Source of the DNA: Devosia indica
Lineage (GTDB): Bacteria; Pseudomonadota; Alphaproteobacteria; Rhizobiales; Devosiaceae
Length of the DNA stretch: 64,000 nucleotides
Assembly: GCF_003056405.1 (NCBI RefSeq)
Contig: NZ_PYVZ01000007.1
Location: forward strand, 62,001-126,000
Reading direction: 5' to 3'
Position 1 is the stretch's first letter. Each line of letters opens with the position of its first letter. Below the pieces are notes generated by a model. The model had not been told where the DNA came from and made no database searches. It worked only from the letters and a program-made list of their open reading frames with translations. Shown piece after piece: positions 17,654-26,963 of the stretch. The position numbers and the translations under genes are program-made.

Positions 17654-18394
17654 CTAGCCCCGCCCGATATAAGGCATGGTCGTCGCCATCACGGTCATGA
17701 ACTGGACATTTGCCGAAAGTGGCAGGCCGGCCATATAGCGCACCGCGTCGACCACATGGGCCATATCAAATGTCGGCTCTGGCGCCATGCTGCCATTGGC
17801 CTGCAGCGACCCCGCGCTCATATTGCTCGTCATGTCCGTGGCCGCATTGCCGATATCGATCTGACCGCAGGCGATTTTGTAGGGCCGACCATCGAGCGAG
17901 ATGGATTTGGTCAGCCCGGTAATGGCGTGCTTACTCGTTGTATAGGACGCCGCATGCGGTCGCGGCACATAGGCCGAGATCGATCCATTGTTGATAATGC
18001 GTCCGCCTTGCGGGCTCTGGTCGCGCATCATCCGGAACGCTCCCTGCGCAATATAGAACGCGCCATTGAGATTGGTGTCGATCATCTCGCGCCAGGTCGC
18101 CGCATCCAGCTCACCGAAATTGGCCGCCGGCGCAAACCGGCCCGCATTGTTGAACACCAGGTCAAGCCGCCCTTGGCGCCCAGCAATGCCCGCAAACATC
18201 GCCTCAACCGATTGCGGCTGGGTGACGTCGCAGACGTGACCGTCAAACCCGTTCTCTGCGCTGTGGGCATTCACCAGTTCCGCCCGCCGGCCGCAGATCA
18301 CCACCCGCCAGCCATCCTGGGCCAGGCCACGCGCCACGCCCAGACCGATCCCCGAGGTTCCCCCCGTTACCAGCGCTACTTTTCCCTCGGCCAT
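17654..18394 (-). CDS. Short-chain dehydrogenase/reductase
   Basis: A 246-residue classical SDR. The NAD(P)-binding motif is TGGTSGIGLG, followed by CDVTQ and FNNAGRF. The catalytic serine (SISAY) and YxxxK (SYTTSKHA) are present, and the C-terminus is VQFMTVMATTMPYIGRG. The arginine after the glycine motif (CGRRAE) suggests NADP preference. Substrate unknown. ATG at 18394 has AAGGAG upstream. It is convergent with nagA. Confidence 0.87.
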   Translation of the reverse strand: MAEGKVALVTGGTSGIGLGVARGLAQDGWRVVICGRRAELVNAHSAENGFDGHVCDVTQPQSVEAMFAGIAGRQGRLDLVFNNAGRFAPAANFGELDAATWREMIDTNLNGAFYIAQGAFRMMRDQSPQGGRIINNGSISAYVPRPHAASYTTSKHAITGLTKSISLDGRPYKIACGQIDIGNAATDMTSNMSAGSLQANGSMAPEPTFDMAHVVDAVRYMAGLPLSANVQFMTVMATTMPYIGRG

Positions 18395-18788
18395 GCGGTA
18401 CTCCTTATATCTTCCACGACTCTGCCACAGATCGGGCGCTCTGCCACATTCTTCCCGCGACACCGCCATCCATGCCATCTGCACGGGCGCAAAGCGGCAG
18501 GAACCTTACAATTTTAACGCTTTGTTCAACTCGCTTAACGGTCCGTTTCCATCTGTGTGCTGAATCTGCAACAACTGATGTGCAACCACATTGTGACGAC
18601 CCCAAAACCGGCTTGCCGCGATTGCGTCAGCTTTTTGCATGCGTAGAGTGGGTCTTGCGAATCCATGCATGGGATCGTTTGTCGGTCGCAACGCGACGGC
18701 AACACACAGCACCACGAATTGTGTGGTCGCGTTTCGACAAACCGCTGGGTAACCGGCACCAAAAATGACTGACTTTGGAGGTCAATTA
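18395..18788. other. 394-nt SDR / porin divergent region
   Basis: No gene is seen. The region holds the palindrome CCATGCATGG (18663-18672) and a long hairpin at 18685-18738. It must contain the promoters of the SDR gene (minus) and the porin (plus). The stretch 18505-18540 is AT-richer, but no convincing -35/-10 pair stands out. Confidence 0.6.
18685..18738 (+). other. Structured 5' leader hairpin of the porin mRNA
   Basis: The arms AACGCGAC (18690-18697) and GTCGCGTT (18726-18733) pair perfectly and extend outward, past one mismatch, by four more pairs (GTCG/CGAC). Inside, CACAC (18703-18707) pairs with GTGTG (18721-18725). The structure ends about 50 nt before the porin start and is a candidate mRNA stability or regulatory element. 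Confidence 0.55.
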
Positions 18789-20216
18789 ATGAAACTCAAG
18801 AGCCTTATCCTCGGTTCTGTTGCTGCCGCTGGTCTTTCGACCGCTGGCTTCGCTGCCGATCTGGGTGTCCTCACCTCGCTCGACGTCTGTGACTCGCTCG
18901 GCATCTCCGGCCTGACCATCTCGTCGGCTGACAACTGCCTGCAGATCACTGGCGGCGTGAAGTACGAATTCAACTGGGGCGACTTCAACGGCAACTTCAA
19001 TGGTATGGGCGTCAACGCCGCTGCCGGCACCCGCAATGTCATGGACAATTCTAGCACCACCGTTGGTGGCACGACTTATGACAACGACTGGGACAGCAAG
19101 GTTGAGTCCTGGGTCAAGTTCGCAGGTACCGCTTCGTCTGACTTCGGTCCGGCTTCGGCTGTTATCAAGCTGAAGAACGAGTGGAAGGTTGAAGTTCGCG
19201 ACGAAGGTTACTCGACCGGTGCCTATGTTGCTCCCGCTGGCAGCAACGCGGTGATCATCGATGAGGCCTATGTCTCGATCGGCGACACCACCACCATCAT
19301 GGCTGGTAAGAAGGGCTCGATCGCTAACTTCGGCGACGACGAGCCGTTCAACTTCCTCGGCCTGTTCAACTCGGACGCGGTCGATAAGGGCGTAATGTTC
19401 GCCAAGGATCTGCCGTACGACGGTGGTCATGTCATCCAGGTCGTGTCCGACCTCGGTAATGGTGTTGTCGTCAAGGCTGGCCTTGAGAACCTCGACAGCA
19501 ACGCGACTGCTGCCTTCGGTGCTGCTGTTCCGACCAATGCCGCTACTACCGCTGGTTGGTACAATGCCGTTCCGGGCGCGCAGAATGCCGGTACCGCTAT
19601 TGGTGTGCTGGAATATGCTGGCGACGGCATCACCGCCCATGTTACCGGTATGGCCGGCGGCATCCTCGACGGCGTCGTTGAGAACTGGGCTGTCCACGCT
19701 GGCGTTACCGGCACGTTCGACATGTTCAAGGTCCGTGCTGCTGGTGCATACAGCGCCAACAACATGAACGACACCTACTGGAACGTCCTGGGTTCGGCTG
19801 AAGCCTCCTTCGACATGTTCAAGATCGCTCTGTCGGGCGAAGCAACCGGCGGCCAGAACAACGGCGTTGCCGTTGCCACGCAGACCGGTGTTGGTGGCTC
19901 CATCGGTGCAACGGTCACTGAAGGCGTCAGCATCAACCTCGGCGGTCGCTGGTTCGACGAAGACACCGGCACCAACAACACCGAAGGTTACCAGGTCGCT
20001 GCCCAGCTCGTGGCTGCCGTCTCTGAAACCATCACGATCACCGGTGAAGTTGGCGTCTATGGCACCAACAAGGCTGTTGCTCAGCAGACCGACTTCTACG
20101 GCGCTGCTGAACTCGCTTGGGCTCCGGGTGGTGGTTTCACCTCCTCGGTCAAGGGCGAAGCTCACCAGAACGGTGCCTACAAGGTCACCTTCAAGGCTGC
20201 CAAGGAATTCAAGTAA
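18789..20216 (+). CDS. Alphaproteobacterial outer-membrane porin
   Basis: A 475-residue exported protein. The signal peptide is MKLKSLILGSVAAAGLSTAGFAA. The mature N-terminus has two cysteines in CDSLGISGLTISSADNCLQI, then GGVKYEFNWGD, the layout seen in rhizobial Omp2/Porin_2-type porins. The rest is rich in Gly, Asn, Thr and aromatic residues in alternating beta-strand patterns and ends in VTFKAAKEFK. It likely forms a trimeric diffusion pore. Codon use is strongly biased (frequent GCT, GGT, AAG), fitting very high expression. GGAGG lies 7 nt before ATG; a strong terminator follows. Confidence 0.87.
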   Translation: MKLKSLILGSVAAAGLSTAGFAADLGVLTSLDVCDSLGISGLTISSADNCLQITGGVKYEFNWGDFNGNFNGMGVNAAAGTRNVMDNSSTTVGGTTYDNDWDSKVESWVKFAGTASSDFGPASAVIKLKNEWKVEVRDEGYSTGAYVAPAGSNAVIIDEAYVSIGDTTTIMAGKKGSIANFGDDEPFNFLGLFNSDAVDKGVMFAKDLPYDGGHVIQVVSDLGNGVVVKAGLENLDSNATAAFGAAVPTNAATTAGWYNAVPGAQNAGTAIGVLEYAGDGITAHVTGMAGGILDGVVENWAVHAGVTGTFDMFKVRAAGAYSANNMNDTYWNVLGSAEASFDMFKIALSGEATGGQNNGVAVATQTGVGGSIGATVTEGVSINLGGRWFDEDTGTNNTEGYQVAAQLVAAVSETITITGEVGVYGTNKAVAQQTDFYGAAELAWAPGGGFTSSVKGEAHQNGAYKVTFKAAKEFK

Positions 20217-20240
20217 TCCTTGGATTACTGCTGAATTCGG

Positions 20241-20272
20241 AAAGGCCCGGCTCTGCCGGGCCTTTCTTTTTT
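20241..20272 (+). terminator. Porin intrinsic terminator
   Basis: AAAGGCCCGG (20241-20250) and CCGGGCCTTT (20256-20265) form a perfect 10-bp stem with loop CTCTG, followed by TCTTTTTT. It lies 24 nt after the porin stop. Confidence 0.95.
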
Positions 20273-20291
20273 GCCCGTCACAACCACGGCG

Positions 20292-20367
20292 CCCACCTCT
20301 TCCCCCTTGAAGGGGGAGGTAGCGTCGCTCGACCCGAAGGGTCGTCGCAGAGCTAGGTGGGGGTGAC
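20292..20367. repeat. Extragenic palindromic repeat, copy 1
   Basis: Outer arms CCCACCTC... and ...AGGTGGGGGT flank an inner hairpin in which TCCCCCTT pairs with AAGGGGGA. The same plan, with similar sequence, occurs at 37701-37790. This is the kind of dispersed extragenic palindrome known from many alphaproteobacteria. Confidence 0.6.
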
Positions 20368-20463
20368 CTTTACCCGACAGGCCGGACATCGCCCCTTTTC
20401 TCTTTGTCCCTGTCCGCAAATCATCTAACCTTTTGAAAATTGCGGTTTTCCAATGGATTCGGG

Positions 20464-23400
20464 ATGATCAGGGACCTCCTTAAATGGGTGGCGCCGGGTG
20501 TTGTGACAGTGCTGGGCGGCACGATCGCAGCCCTGGCCATGGCAACACCGGCCATGGTGGCCAATCTGGCCGAAGAGAGCAGGGTGGCGCTCGATGCCTC
20601 CGGTTCGAACTGGGCGCATGTCTCGATCTCCGGGCGACAGCTTTCGCTATCGGGCACGACCTCTTCCGATACCGAACGGGATCTGGCCATGTCGCGGCTC
20701 GCCGCCCTGACAGGTATTGGCCGTATCGACCAAACCGTCACAATCGCGCCTCTTGCCGCGCCCTACCGAATTAACGTAGCGATCGAAGATGATGCAGTAA
20801 GCCTCTTTGGCAGCGTGCCAAATGAAGAGCTTCGTCAGTCACTGATGGCCATGCCGGGCCTGGCTGCTGTCGATCTGCAGATCAGGTCGGGCCAGCCTGA
20901 CGAACAGCAATGGCGCAAGGGCGTGGAGTTCGCCCTCGCACAGGCCACCTTGGTCGAGTCTGGGCATTTCGAATTGTCAGGCCTCACCCTCAACGCCATC
21001 GGCCGCGCCCGTTCCGAGCAGGCCCTTGGTCATTTGCAGATGGCGCTTGCCGCGCTGCCGGACGGTATTGGCAGCGGCGACATCGCCGTCGAGCCGGTTC
21101 GGGTAACCCCCTATACCTGGCGCGCCGAATATGATGGCCAGCGCATCGCCATTTCAGGCCATGTGCCGGAAGAAAGACTGGTCGACCGCCTGCGCCTTGC
21201 CGATGTCTCTGGCGTGCCCATTGCCACCGGGCTGTCCCTGGCATCCGGTGCACCCGATGGCTTTGCCGAACAGGCCAGGCTTCTGGTCGAACAATTGGCT
21301 CGGCTTGAAGAGGGCGAGGCGCGGATTGTCGATGGGGTGAGCCACCTCACCGGCGTGCCGCCGAGCATAGAAGTCGCGCAGGCCGTAACCGAGGCCCTGT
21401 CTGGTCCCAATTCCATTGTTGAGCTGCAGCCGCCGCGCATCGCAGACTATTGGATCAGTATCAATCGCCAGCCCGGCAACGTTCTGGTCTTTGATGGCTA
21501 TGTGCCCGATGAAGCCAGCCGGGCGCAATTCGCCGAGGTTGATGGTGCGGATGTGTCTTTCCTCAAATACGGAGCGGGTGCGCCGGAAGCTTATCACCGC
21601 GCGGTCGATTTCGGTCTCGAACTGCTCACCCATCTGTCTGAAGGCCGCTTTGCCCTTGCAGGCAATGTCGTGTCACTCTCGGGCTCTGCCCAGACGCCGA
21701 CCGACTATCGGGCCATCCAGACCTTGCTTGAGACTGGCCTGCCCCAGGGAGTCGCTTTGGGCCAGATGGCCTACCAGGCCCCCGCCGCGGCCAGCTACAG
21801 CTTTGCCGCGCGGCGTGATGCAAGCGGCGCCGTGACACTTGAAGGGCTGCTGCCCAACCCGCAGGTCGAAACCGAGCTGCTGGCCATCGCAGGCCCGAAT
21901 GCCCGTTCCAATGTCAGCTTCGCCTCCGGGGAACCCCCCAGTTTCGCAGCCTCGGCTGAGCAGGCCCTGCAATTCCTGCCCTGGCTGCGAAACGGCGTGG
22001 TCCGCTTCGATGGCGCAAGCTGGTCAGTGCAAGGGGAACCGGCATCAGCAATCGACAAGGGGTCCATCGAGGCCGAATTCGCCGTCCGTGGCCTGGCGCA
22101 AGCTGGCTGGAGCTTGGCACTGACGGAGCCACGGCCCGAACCGGTGATGGCTGATCCCTTTACCTGGTCCGCCGAACGTTTGCCCGATGGCAGTTTCCTG
22201 TTCGCCGGCAATGTGCCTGCTGCTTCCCTGCAGGCCTATCTCAAGGTTCATGTCGGCACCCGCGTGGCCGATACCAGCCGCGTTGCCCTGGGCGTGCCGG
22301 ACAATTTCGCTGCTGAAGCCCGCGCTGCGGTCGATGCGCTGCTTGCATTGCAAGAGGGCAGGGCGGTGTTTGACGGCGCGGACTGGACCCTTTCGGGAGA
22401 GGCCGCAACGGCAGATGCGCGCGATGCCAGCCTGGAACTGGCCTCGGTGCTCAACCTTGATGGCGACGCCAAGATCAATGCGCCTGATCCCGTTAATGAC
22501 GCGCCCTATCTCTGGTCGGCCAGCAAAGCGTCGGACGGCAGCATCGTCTTCAATGGCGCCGTTCCGGCCGAGTCGCTGCAGCGTTTCCTGGCTGTGCGGG
22601 GCGGTGATGCGGTGACGGACAACACGAGCGTCCGCACGGACGCGCCGGAGGCGTTTTCGAGCGAAGTGCTGCAGGCGCTCGACGTGCTGGCCCTGCTGTC
22701 TGATGGCGAAATCGCCTTTGACGGAACAGGCTGGACGGCGAATGGGGTCGGACTTACAGCCGATGTTCTCGCCGAGGCGGAAGCCGTTTTGGGAACCGCC
22801 GCGCCCCGTTGGTCGATCACCTTGCTTGAGCCCCAGATCCCGACGACCGAGCCCGAAAGTATTGAGGCGGCAACAGAAGCGCCGATAGCCGAACCAGAGC
22901 CTGCCCCCGCGCCGGCGCCGACCGAGGAGCCTGCTGCGACAGATGCACCTGAACCGGCGGCGGATGTTCCCGCGGCCGATCCAGCGAGTGATCCGGCCTA
23001 CGCCTTTTCCGCCACGCGCGCGGCCGATGGCGCGGTCGAGCTGACCGGGTCAGTGCCGGCCGAAGCCACCGCGCGCTACGCCGCCACGTTGGCCGGCGCC
23101 GATGGCAGCGCCTTGCAGTTCAGGGCGGGGGCTCCGGAGGGGTTTGTCGGCAATCTGCAAACCGGCCTTCGCGCCCTTCTACAGTTGCAGTCCGGCCAAT
23201 TGGCACTCGCTGATGGCGCCTGGTCCCTCACCGGCGAGGCGCCCTCTGCGACAGTCAGGACCGGGATCGAGTCGCAGATCGCGGCTCTCGGCACCGATTG
23301 GACCGCGACGATTTCCGCCCCAACCAATCTGGCACTCTGCCAGGCCCGCCTGGCCGAGCTTTCCGCGCACAATGCGATTCTCTTCCAGTCCGGCGCCGCC

Positions 23401-23709
23401 ATCATTTCGGCCAGCGCCAGCGCCGAGCTTGACGCCTTTGCCGAGGCGCTCGTGCTCTGCCCCAACGCGGCCATCGATGTCGAGGGTCATACCGATAGCG
23501 ATGGCGACGACCAGCGCAATCTGGCGCTTTCGGTCGCCCGGGCCGAAGCGGTGGTCAATGCGCTGATCGAGCGCGGCGTCGCCCCCGAGCGGCTCTATGC
23601 CATCGGCTATGGCGAGGCGCAGCCTGTTGCCGACAACGCGACCTCTGCCGGCAAGCGGCAGAACCGGCGCATTGTTGTTTCGGTTCGCGCCGCCGACGGC
23701 GCGGTTTGA
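20464..23709 (+). CDS. Large repeat-containing OmpA-family envelope protein
   Basis: A 1081-residue protein anchored by an N-terminal hydrophobic segment (VAPGVVTVLGGTIAALAMA). Seven BON-like repeats begin near residues 100, 216, 328, 444, 565, 681 and 844. Each opens with a P/xY-x-W/F-x-A strand, a G-x-V/L-P turn, then a G-AP-xF...AL..L..L.eG block. An acidic Pro/Glu/Ala linker (about 800-843) precedes repeat seven. The C-terminal 110 residues are an OmpA-like peptidoglycan-binding domain (ILFQSG, VEGHTDSDGDDQRNLALSVARA, GYGEAQPVADN, KRQNRRIVV). It probably spans the periplasm and tethers to peptidoglycan. Start ATG 20464; the upstream in-frame TTG at 20440 is less likely. Confidence 0.8.
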   Translation: MIRDLLKWVAPGVVTVLGGTIAALAMATPAMVANLAEESRVALDASGSNWAHVSISGRQLSLSGTTSSDTERDLAMSRLAALTGIGRIDQTVTIAPLAAPYRINVAIEDDAVSLFGSVPNEELRQSLMAMPGLAAVDLQIRSGQPDEQQWRKGVEFALAQATLVESGHFELSGLTLNAIGRARSEQALGHLQMALAALPDGIGSGDIAVEPVRVTPYTWRAEYDGQRIAISGHVPEERLVDRLRLADVSGVPIATGLSLASGAPDGFAEQARLLVEQLARLEEGEARIVDGVSHLTGVPPSIEVAQAVTEALSGPNSIVELQPPRIADYWISINRQPGNVLVFDGYVPDEASRAQFAEVDGADVSFLKYGAGAPEAYHRAVDFGLELLTHLSEGRFALAGNVVSLSGSAQTPTDYRAIQTLLETGLPQGVALGQMAYQAPAAASYSFAARRDASGAVTLEGLLPNPQVETELLAIAGPNARSNVSFASGEPPSFAASAEQALQFLPWLRNGVVRFDGASWSVQGEPASAIDKGSIEAEFAVRGLAQAGWSLALTEPRPEPVMADPFTWSAERLPDGSFLFAGNVPAASLQAYLKVHVGTRVADTSRVALGVPDNFAAEARAAVDALLALQEGRAVFDGADWTLSGEAATADARDASLELASVLNLDGDAKINAPDPVNDAPYLWSASKASDGSIVFNGAVPAESLQRFLAVRGGDAVTDNTSVRTDAPEAFSSEVLQALDVLALLSDGEIAFDGTGWTANGVGLTADVLAEAEAVLGTAAPRWSITLLEPQIPTTEPESIEAATEAPIAEPEPAPAPAPTEEPAATDAPEPAADVPAADPASDPAYAFSATRAADGAVELTGSVPAEATARYAATLAGADGSALQFRAGAPEGFVGNLQTGLRALLQLQSGQLALADGAWSLTGEAPSATVRTGIESQIAALGTDWTATISAPTNLALCQARLAELSAHNAILFQSGAAIISASASAELDAFAEALVLCPNAAIDVEGHTDSDGDDQRNLALSVARAEAVVNALIERGVAPERLYAIGYGEAQPVADNATSAGKRQNRRIVVSVRAADGAV

Positions 23710-23719
23710 GCACGTCGCC

Positions 23720-23842
23720 ATGGGGCCATTCGGGGCAACGCTGCTCTTCCTTCTGGGCTATTACTGGCCCTTCATGGCCGTAGCTGCGCTTGTCGGCCTG
23801 GTGACGGGCTGGCTGAGCCTCAGTCGCAGGGAACCGGAGTGA
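23720..23842 (+). CDS. Small hydrophobic membrane protein
   Basis: A 40-residue protein, MGPFGATLLFLL then YYWPFMAVAALVGLVTGWLSL, with one or two membrane helices and a charged tail (SRREPE). It starts 10 nt after the OmpA-family gene and its stop overlaps the next gene's GTG (GTGA). The coupling on both sides supports a real gene despite its length. No family recognised. Confidence 0.65.
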   Translation: MGPFGATLLFLLGYYWPFMAVAALVGLVTGWLSLSRREPE

Positions 23843-24351
23843 TCCCGCTGGACCACATCATCGAAGTGGCCTTGCTGGTGCTGGCCGCCTATCTGGGTGG
23901 CTGCCTGATTGGCTATGGCGCCCATTTGGCGGTTCGCGCCTACAAGTCCCGCCCGCAGCTTGCCCCGGCCATTGCCGCGCGCGAAGAGAAGTCTTCCAAG
24001 ACAACAAAGACCGCCCCAGCGCCCGCCACCCGGTCTGCCGCCCGGCGCCTGGCTAGCGCCGTAGAACGCGAGGATACAGAGCCGGTCCAGGCCCCCGCCT
24101 CGTCCCAACTGCGCCCGCCGGACCTGCCCGCGCCGCGTGATGGCAAGGCCGATAATCTTCGCGCAATCAAGGGGATAGGGCCAAAAACGGAATCAGCACT
24201 CAACGATCTGGGCATCTACCATTATGATCAGATCGCGGCCTGGACCGGGGCGCATATCGACTGGCTCGAAGGCCGGATCGCGGTCAAGGGGCGCATCCGC
24301 CGCGAGCAATGGGTGGAACAGGCGGTCTTGCTGGCCACCGCCATCGCGTGA
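23839..24351 (+). CDS. Membrane-anchored helix-hairpin-helix domain protein
   Basis: A 170-residue protein. Residues 1-33 form an N-terminal membrane helix (IIEVALLVLAAYLGGCLIGYGAHLA). A basic/alanine-rich linker follows, then a C-terminal domain, DNLRAIKGIGPKTESALNDLGIYHYDQIAAWT...EGRIAVKGRIRREQWVEQA. That domain is the same HhH-like module found as a tail on alphaproteobacterial NuoE and ribosomal L21 proteins. It suggests nucleic-acid or protein binding at the membrane. GTG start at 23839 overlaps the previous stop. Role unknown. Confidence 0.75.
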   Translation: MIPLDHIIEVALLVLAAYLGGCLIGYGAHLAVRAYKSRPQLAPAIAAREEKSSKTTKTAPAPATRSAARRLASAVEREDTEPVQAPASSQLRPPDLPAPRDGKADNLRAIKGIGPKTESALNDLGIYHYDQIAAWTGAHIDWLEGRIAVKGRIRREQWVEQAVLLATAIA

Positions 24352-24354
24352 TTG

Positions 24355-25305
24355 TCAGGCCACCCGGCGCTTGACGATACCCACTTCAAAGACGAACGCG
24401 GCGACCGCCTCGATTTCGGCTTGCTGGTCGAACAGGGCAGGCGACCCCTGGCCTGCAATCGTCAACGCAACCGCCTCGGGCCGGCGATTGACCATTTCCT
24501 CATAGGTTTCGCGCCGCAACTGATCGGTCAATTGCGTGCGCAACAGCATCAGGGGAGCACAGCGGAGCGCCTCATAGAGCGGCCATTGCGCCACCAGGAT
24601 ATCGTCAAAACCGATATCCTTGATCTGCTCCAACAGGCGCGGGTCGAACAGCGGCCGGGCGCGGCCGCGCTTGTCGAACCAATGGCTGCGCAGCGCCAGC
24701 TTGTCCAGTTCGGCTTCCGAATGCCCCGGATAATCCCCGCCCAGCATGCGCCGAAACCCGCTGGCAACCGCCTTGGCGCCCCGCAGCGCTTCCACATGGG
24801 CCAGATTGTTGCGCAGCCGCACAATGCCGCGGGAATCAGTCACCGGCCCGGAATCGAGCAGGATCGTTCCACCCAGCAGCAGGGGATGTTTTGCCGCCAG
24901 CGCCATGGCCACCTGGCCGCCATGCCCCTGGCCGAGCAGCACGGCTTTACTGATACCCAGAGCTGCCAGCACATCGGCCACGTCGTCTGCATCGGCCAGC
25001 GTGCTGTAGGGTGTCTTGCGCGGCCGGTCATCGGCGCGGCCGCGTCCCGGCAGGTCGATCAGCACCATCGGCCAGTCGCCCGTGCCAAGCCGCTGAAAAT
25101 GGGCGGCAAAGGCGGAAAAATCGCTCATGTTCCGGTGATAGCCGGCCAGGCAGACCAGCGGCATGCGGCCACTGCGGAAATCACCGCGCAAATGCACCGC
25201 CGCACGGGTGCGCGCATCGCTCAGGCAAATATGCGTTGCTGGCAGCCCGGCGAATGCCGGGTGTCCTTCGGGGACCTTGCGAGGGCGGCTGAACAGCGGT
25301 TCCAT
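24355..25305 (-). CDS. Alpha/beta-hydrolase-fold protein lacking the nucleophile
   Basis: A 316-residue protein with a clear hydrolase fold: VCLAGYHRNMSDFSAFAAHF (oxyanion region), LIDLPGRGRADDRP, then the nucleophile-elbow strand AVLLGQGHGGQVAMALA, and a late FVFEV. At the elbow G-x-S-x-G becomes G-Q-G-H-G, so residue 127, normally Ser, Cys or Asp, is Gly. Codons at 24922-24930 were checked on both strands. Either it is non-catalytic (a binding or scaffold role) or it uses another residue. ATG at 25305 is chosen by domain fit; the ribosome-binding site is weak. Convergent with the HhH gene and divergent from dapA. Confidence 0.75.
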   Translation of the reverse strand: MEPLFSRPRKVPEGHPAFAGLPATHICLSDARTRAAVHLRGDFRSGRMPLVCLAGYHRNMSDFSAFAAHFQRLGTGDWPMVLIDLPGRGRADDRPRKTPYSTLADADDVADVLAALGISKAVLLGQGHGGQVAMALAAKHPLLLGGTILLDSGPVTDSRGIVRLRNNLAHVEALRGAKAVASGFRRMLGGDYPGHSEAELDKLALRSHWFDKRGRARPLFDPRLLEQIKDIGFDDILVAQWPLYEALRCAPLMLLRTQLTDQLRRETYEEMVNRRPEAVALTIAGQGSPALFDQQAEIEAVAAFVFEVGIVKRRVA

Positions 25306-25479
25306 GGCGTCATCTAGCCGCGTGGAGCGCCGCGAAACAAGGCATTTCACCCGCCTTGTGGCGCGACGCTGTTGAAAGTATGGTGCGCCCCGTTCGGCGC
25401 CAGCCGGCTCCGGACCAATCACCTATCAAAAATCTGCACCGGCTGGCGGGCCGGACCCCAATTGAGGAATACCGACAAA

Positions 25480-26355
25480 ATGCTGCGAGGTTCGATAACG
25501 GCGCTCATCACCCCCATGCGCGATGGGGTTGTTGATGAGAAAGCCTTCTCCAGCTTTGTCGAATGGCAACTAGCCGAGGGCACACATGGCCTGGTTCCGG
25601 TGGGCACCACGGGTGAAAGCCCCACTGTCAGCCATGAAGAACATCGCCGCGTGGTCGAGATCTGCATTGAAGTCGCCAATGGCCGCGTGCCGGTGGTGGC
25701 CGGGGCAGGTTCCAACTCGACCGCCGAAGCCGTTGCCCTCGCAAAGTTCGCCGAAAAGACCGGGGCCAATGCGGTGCTCTCGGTCGTGCCCTATTACAAC
25801 AAGCCCAATCAGGAAGGCCTGTTCCAGCATTTTTCTGCTGTCGCCAGCGCCATTGGCATTCCGGTCATTCTCTATTCGGTGCCGGGCCGCACCATTGTCG
25901 ATCTGACCGTGGACACCATCGCCCGCCTGCGCGACGCCCATGCCAATATCATCGGCGTCAAGGACGCGACCGGCAGCATGGAGCGCGCTACCATGCAGCG
26001 CAACAAGCTGGGCAAGGAGTTCATCCTGCTTTCCGGCGATGACAGCACTGCGCTTGGCTTTAACGCCCATGGCGGCCATGGCTGTATTTCGGTGACCTCC
26101 AATGTCGCCCCGCGCCTGTGTGCGCAGATGCAGGAGTTGTCCCTTGCCGGCGATTTCAATGCTGCCCGCGACATCAACGACAAGCTGGCCTTCCTCCACA
26201 AGGACTTGTTCATGGAGCCCAATCCGGCTCCGGCGAAGTATGTCGCCAACCGGCTCAACCTCTGCGCCAATGAAATGCGCCTGCCGCTGACCCCCATCAG
26301 CAAGCCCACGCAGGACGCCATGGACTTTGCAATGCGTCACGCAGGCCTTATCTAG
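25480..26355 (+). CDS. dapA: 4-hydroxy-tetrahydrodipicolinate synthase
   Basis: A 291-residue class I aldolase of lysine/meso-diaminopimelate synthesis that condenses pyruvate with aspartate semialdehyde. Motifs are [27 protein letters not shown], the catalytic tyrosine in [13 protein letters not shown], the Schiff-base lysine in [10 protein letters not shown], and [13 protein letters not shown] at 25480 has GAGGAA upstream. Followed 5 nt later by smpB, a common alphaproteobacterial pairing. Confidence 0.97.
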   Translation: MLRGSITALITPMRDGVVDEKAFSSFVEWQLAEGTHGLVPVGTTGESPTVSHEEHRRVVEICIEVANGRVPVVAGAGSNSTAEAVALAKFAEKTGANAVLSVVPYYNKPNQEGLFQHFSAVASAIGIPVILYSVPGRTIVDLTVDTIARLRDAHANIIGVKDATGSMERATMQRNKLGKEFILLSGDDSTALGFNAHGGHGCISVTSNVAPRLCAQMQELSLAGDFNAARDINDKLAFLHKDLFMEPNPAPAKYVANRLNLCANEMRLPLTPISKPTQDAMDFAMRHAGLI

Positions 26356-26360
26356 GTTCG

Positions 26361-26858
26361 ATGGCAGCAAAGAACGACAAGAACAAGAATGGTTGGATCA
26401 GCCACGGACAAGTGGCTGAGAACCGTCGCGCGCGCTTCGATTACGAGATCGGAGACACGGTCGAGGCCGGTATCGTCCTGACCGGCACCGAGGTGAAGTC
26501 ACTGCGTCTGGGCAAGGCACAAATTGCCGAATCCTACGCGTCCCCCGAGCGCGGCGAACTCTGGCTCATCAACGCGCATATTCCCGAATACCTGCAGGCC
26601 AACCGCTTCAACCACGAGGAAAAGCGCCCGCGCAAACTCCTCGTCTCGAAAAAACAATTGGCCAAGCTCGACCAGGAAGTGGCCCGCTCCGGCAATACCA
26701 TCGTGCCGCTCAAGCTCTATTTCAACGATCAGGGCAAGGCCAAGCTGCTGATCGGTGTCGGCAAGGGCAAGAAGAACTACGACAAGCGCGCCACCAGCCG
26801 CGACCGTGACTGGAACCGCGACAAGGCTCGCATCCTGAAAGAGGGTGGGCGGGGCTGA
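26361..26858 (+). CDS. smpB: SsrA-binding protein
   Basis: A 165-residue tmRNA partner for trans-translation. Conserved parts are [29 protein letters not shown], the INAHIPEY stretch, RKLLVSKKQ and the basic C-terminal tail [21 protein letters not shown], which enters the ribosome decoding site. It starts 5 nt after the dapA stop. The 3' side carries two copies of the two-hairpin element. Confidence 0.97.
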   Translation: MAAKNDKNKNGWISHGQVAENRRARFDYEIGDTVEAGIVLTGTEVKSLRLGKAQIAESYASPERGELWLINAHIPEYLQANRFNHEEKRPRKLLVSKKQLAKLDQEVARSGNTIVPLKLYFNDQGKAKLLIGVGKGKKNYDKRATSRDRDWNRDKARILKEGGRG

Positions 26859-26875
26859 GAGCCGTCCCGCAGGGC

Positions 26876-26935
26876 AAATCTCTCCGGTGGAGAGATTTGA
26901 GGCGATCAGGCCATGAGAGCTATGCTCGAATGGCG
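26876..26935 (+). repeat. Two-hairpin 3'-UTR element, copy B
   Basis: Starts 17 nt after the smpB stop. AAATCTCTCC (26876-26885) pairs perfectly with GGAGAGATTT (26889-26898) around loop GGT, with one more C-G pair outside. After 11 nt ending in AGG comes the block CCATGAGAGCTA...GCTCGAATGGCG (26911-26935), in which CCAT/ATGG and GAG/CTC can pair. Confidence 0.8.
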
Positions 26936-26963
26936 GGGTGCCGCTGACGGTTCGCGAAGCGAA

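Noticed and set aside
18786..20165. A 459-codon open frame antisense to the porin gene
   Set aside because: It mirrors the porin reading frame and its codon bias. It has no ribosome-binding site, no recognisable domain, and its product is low-complexity acidic sequence.
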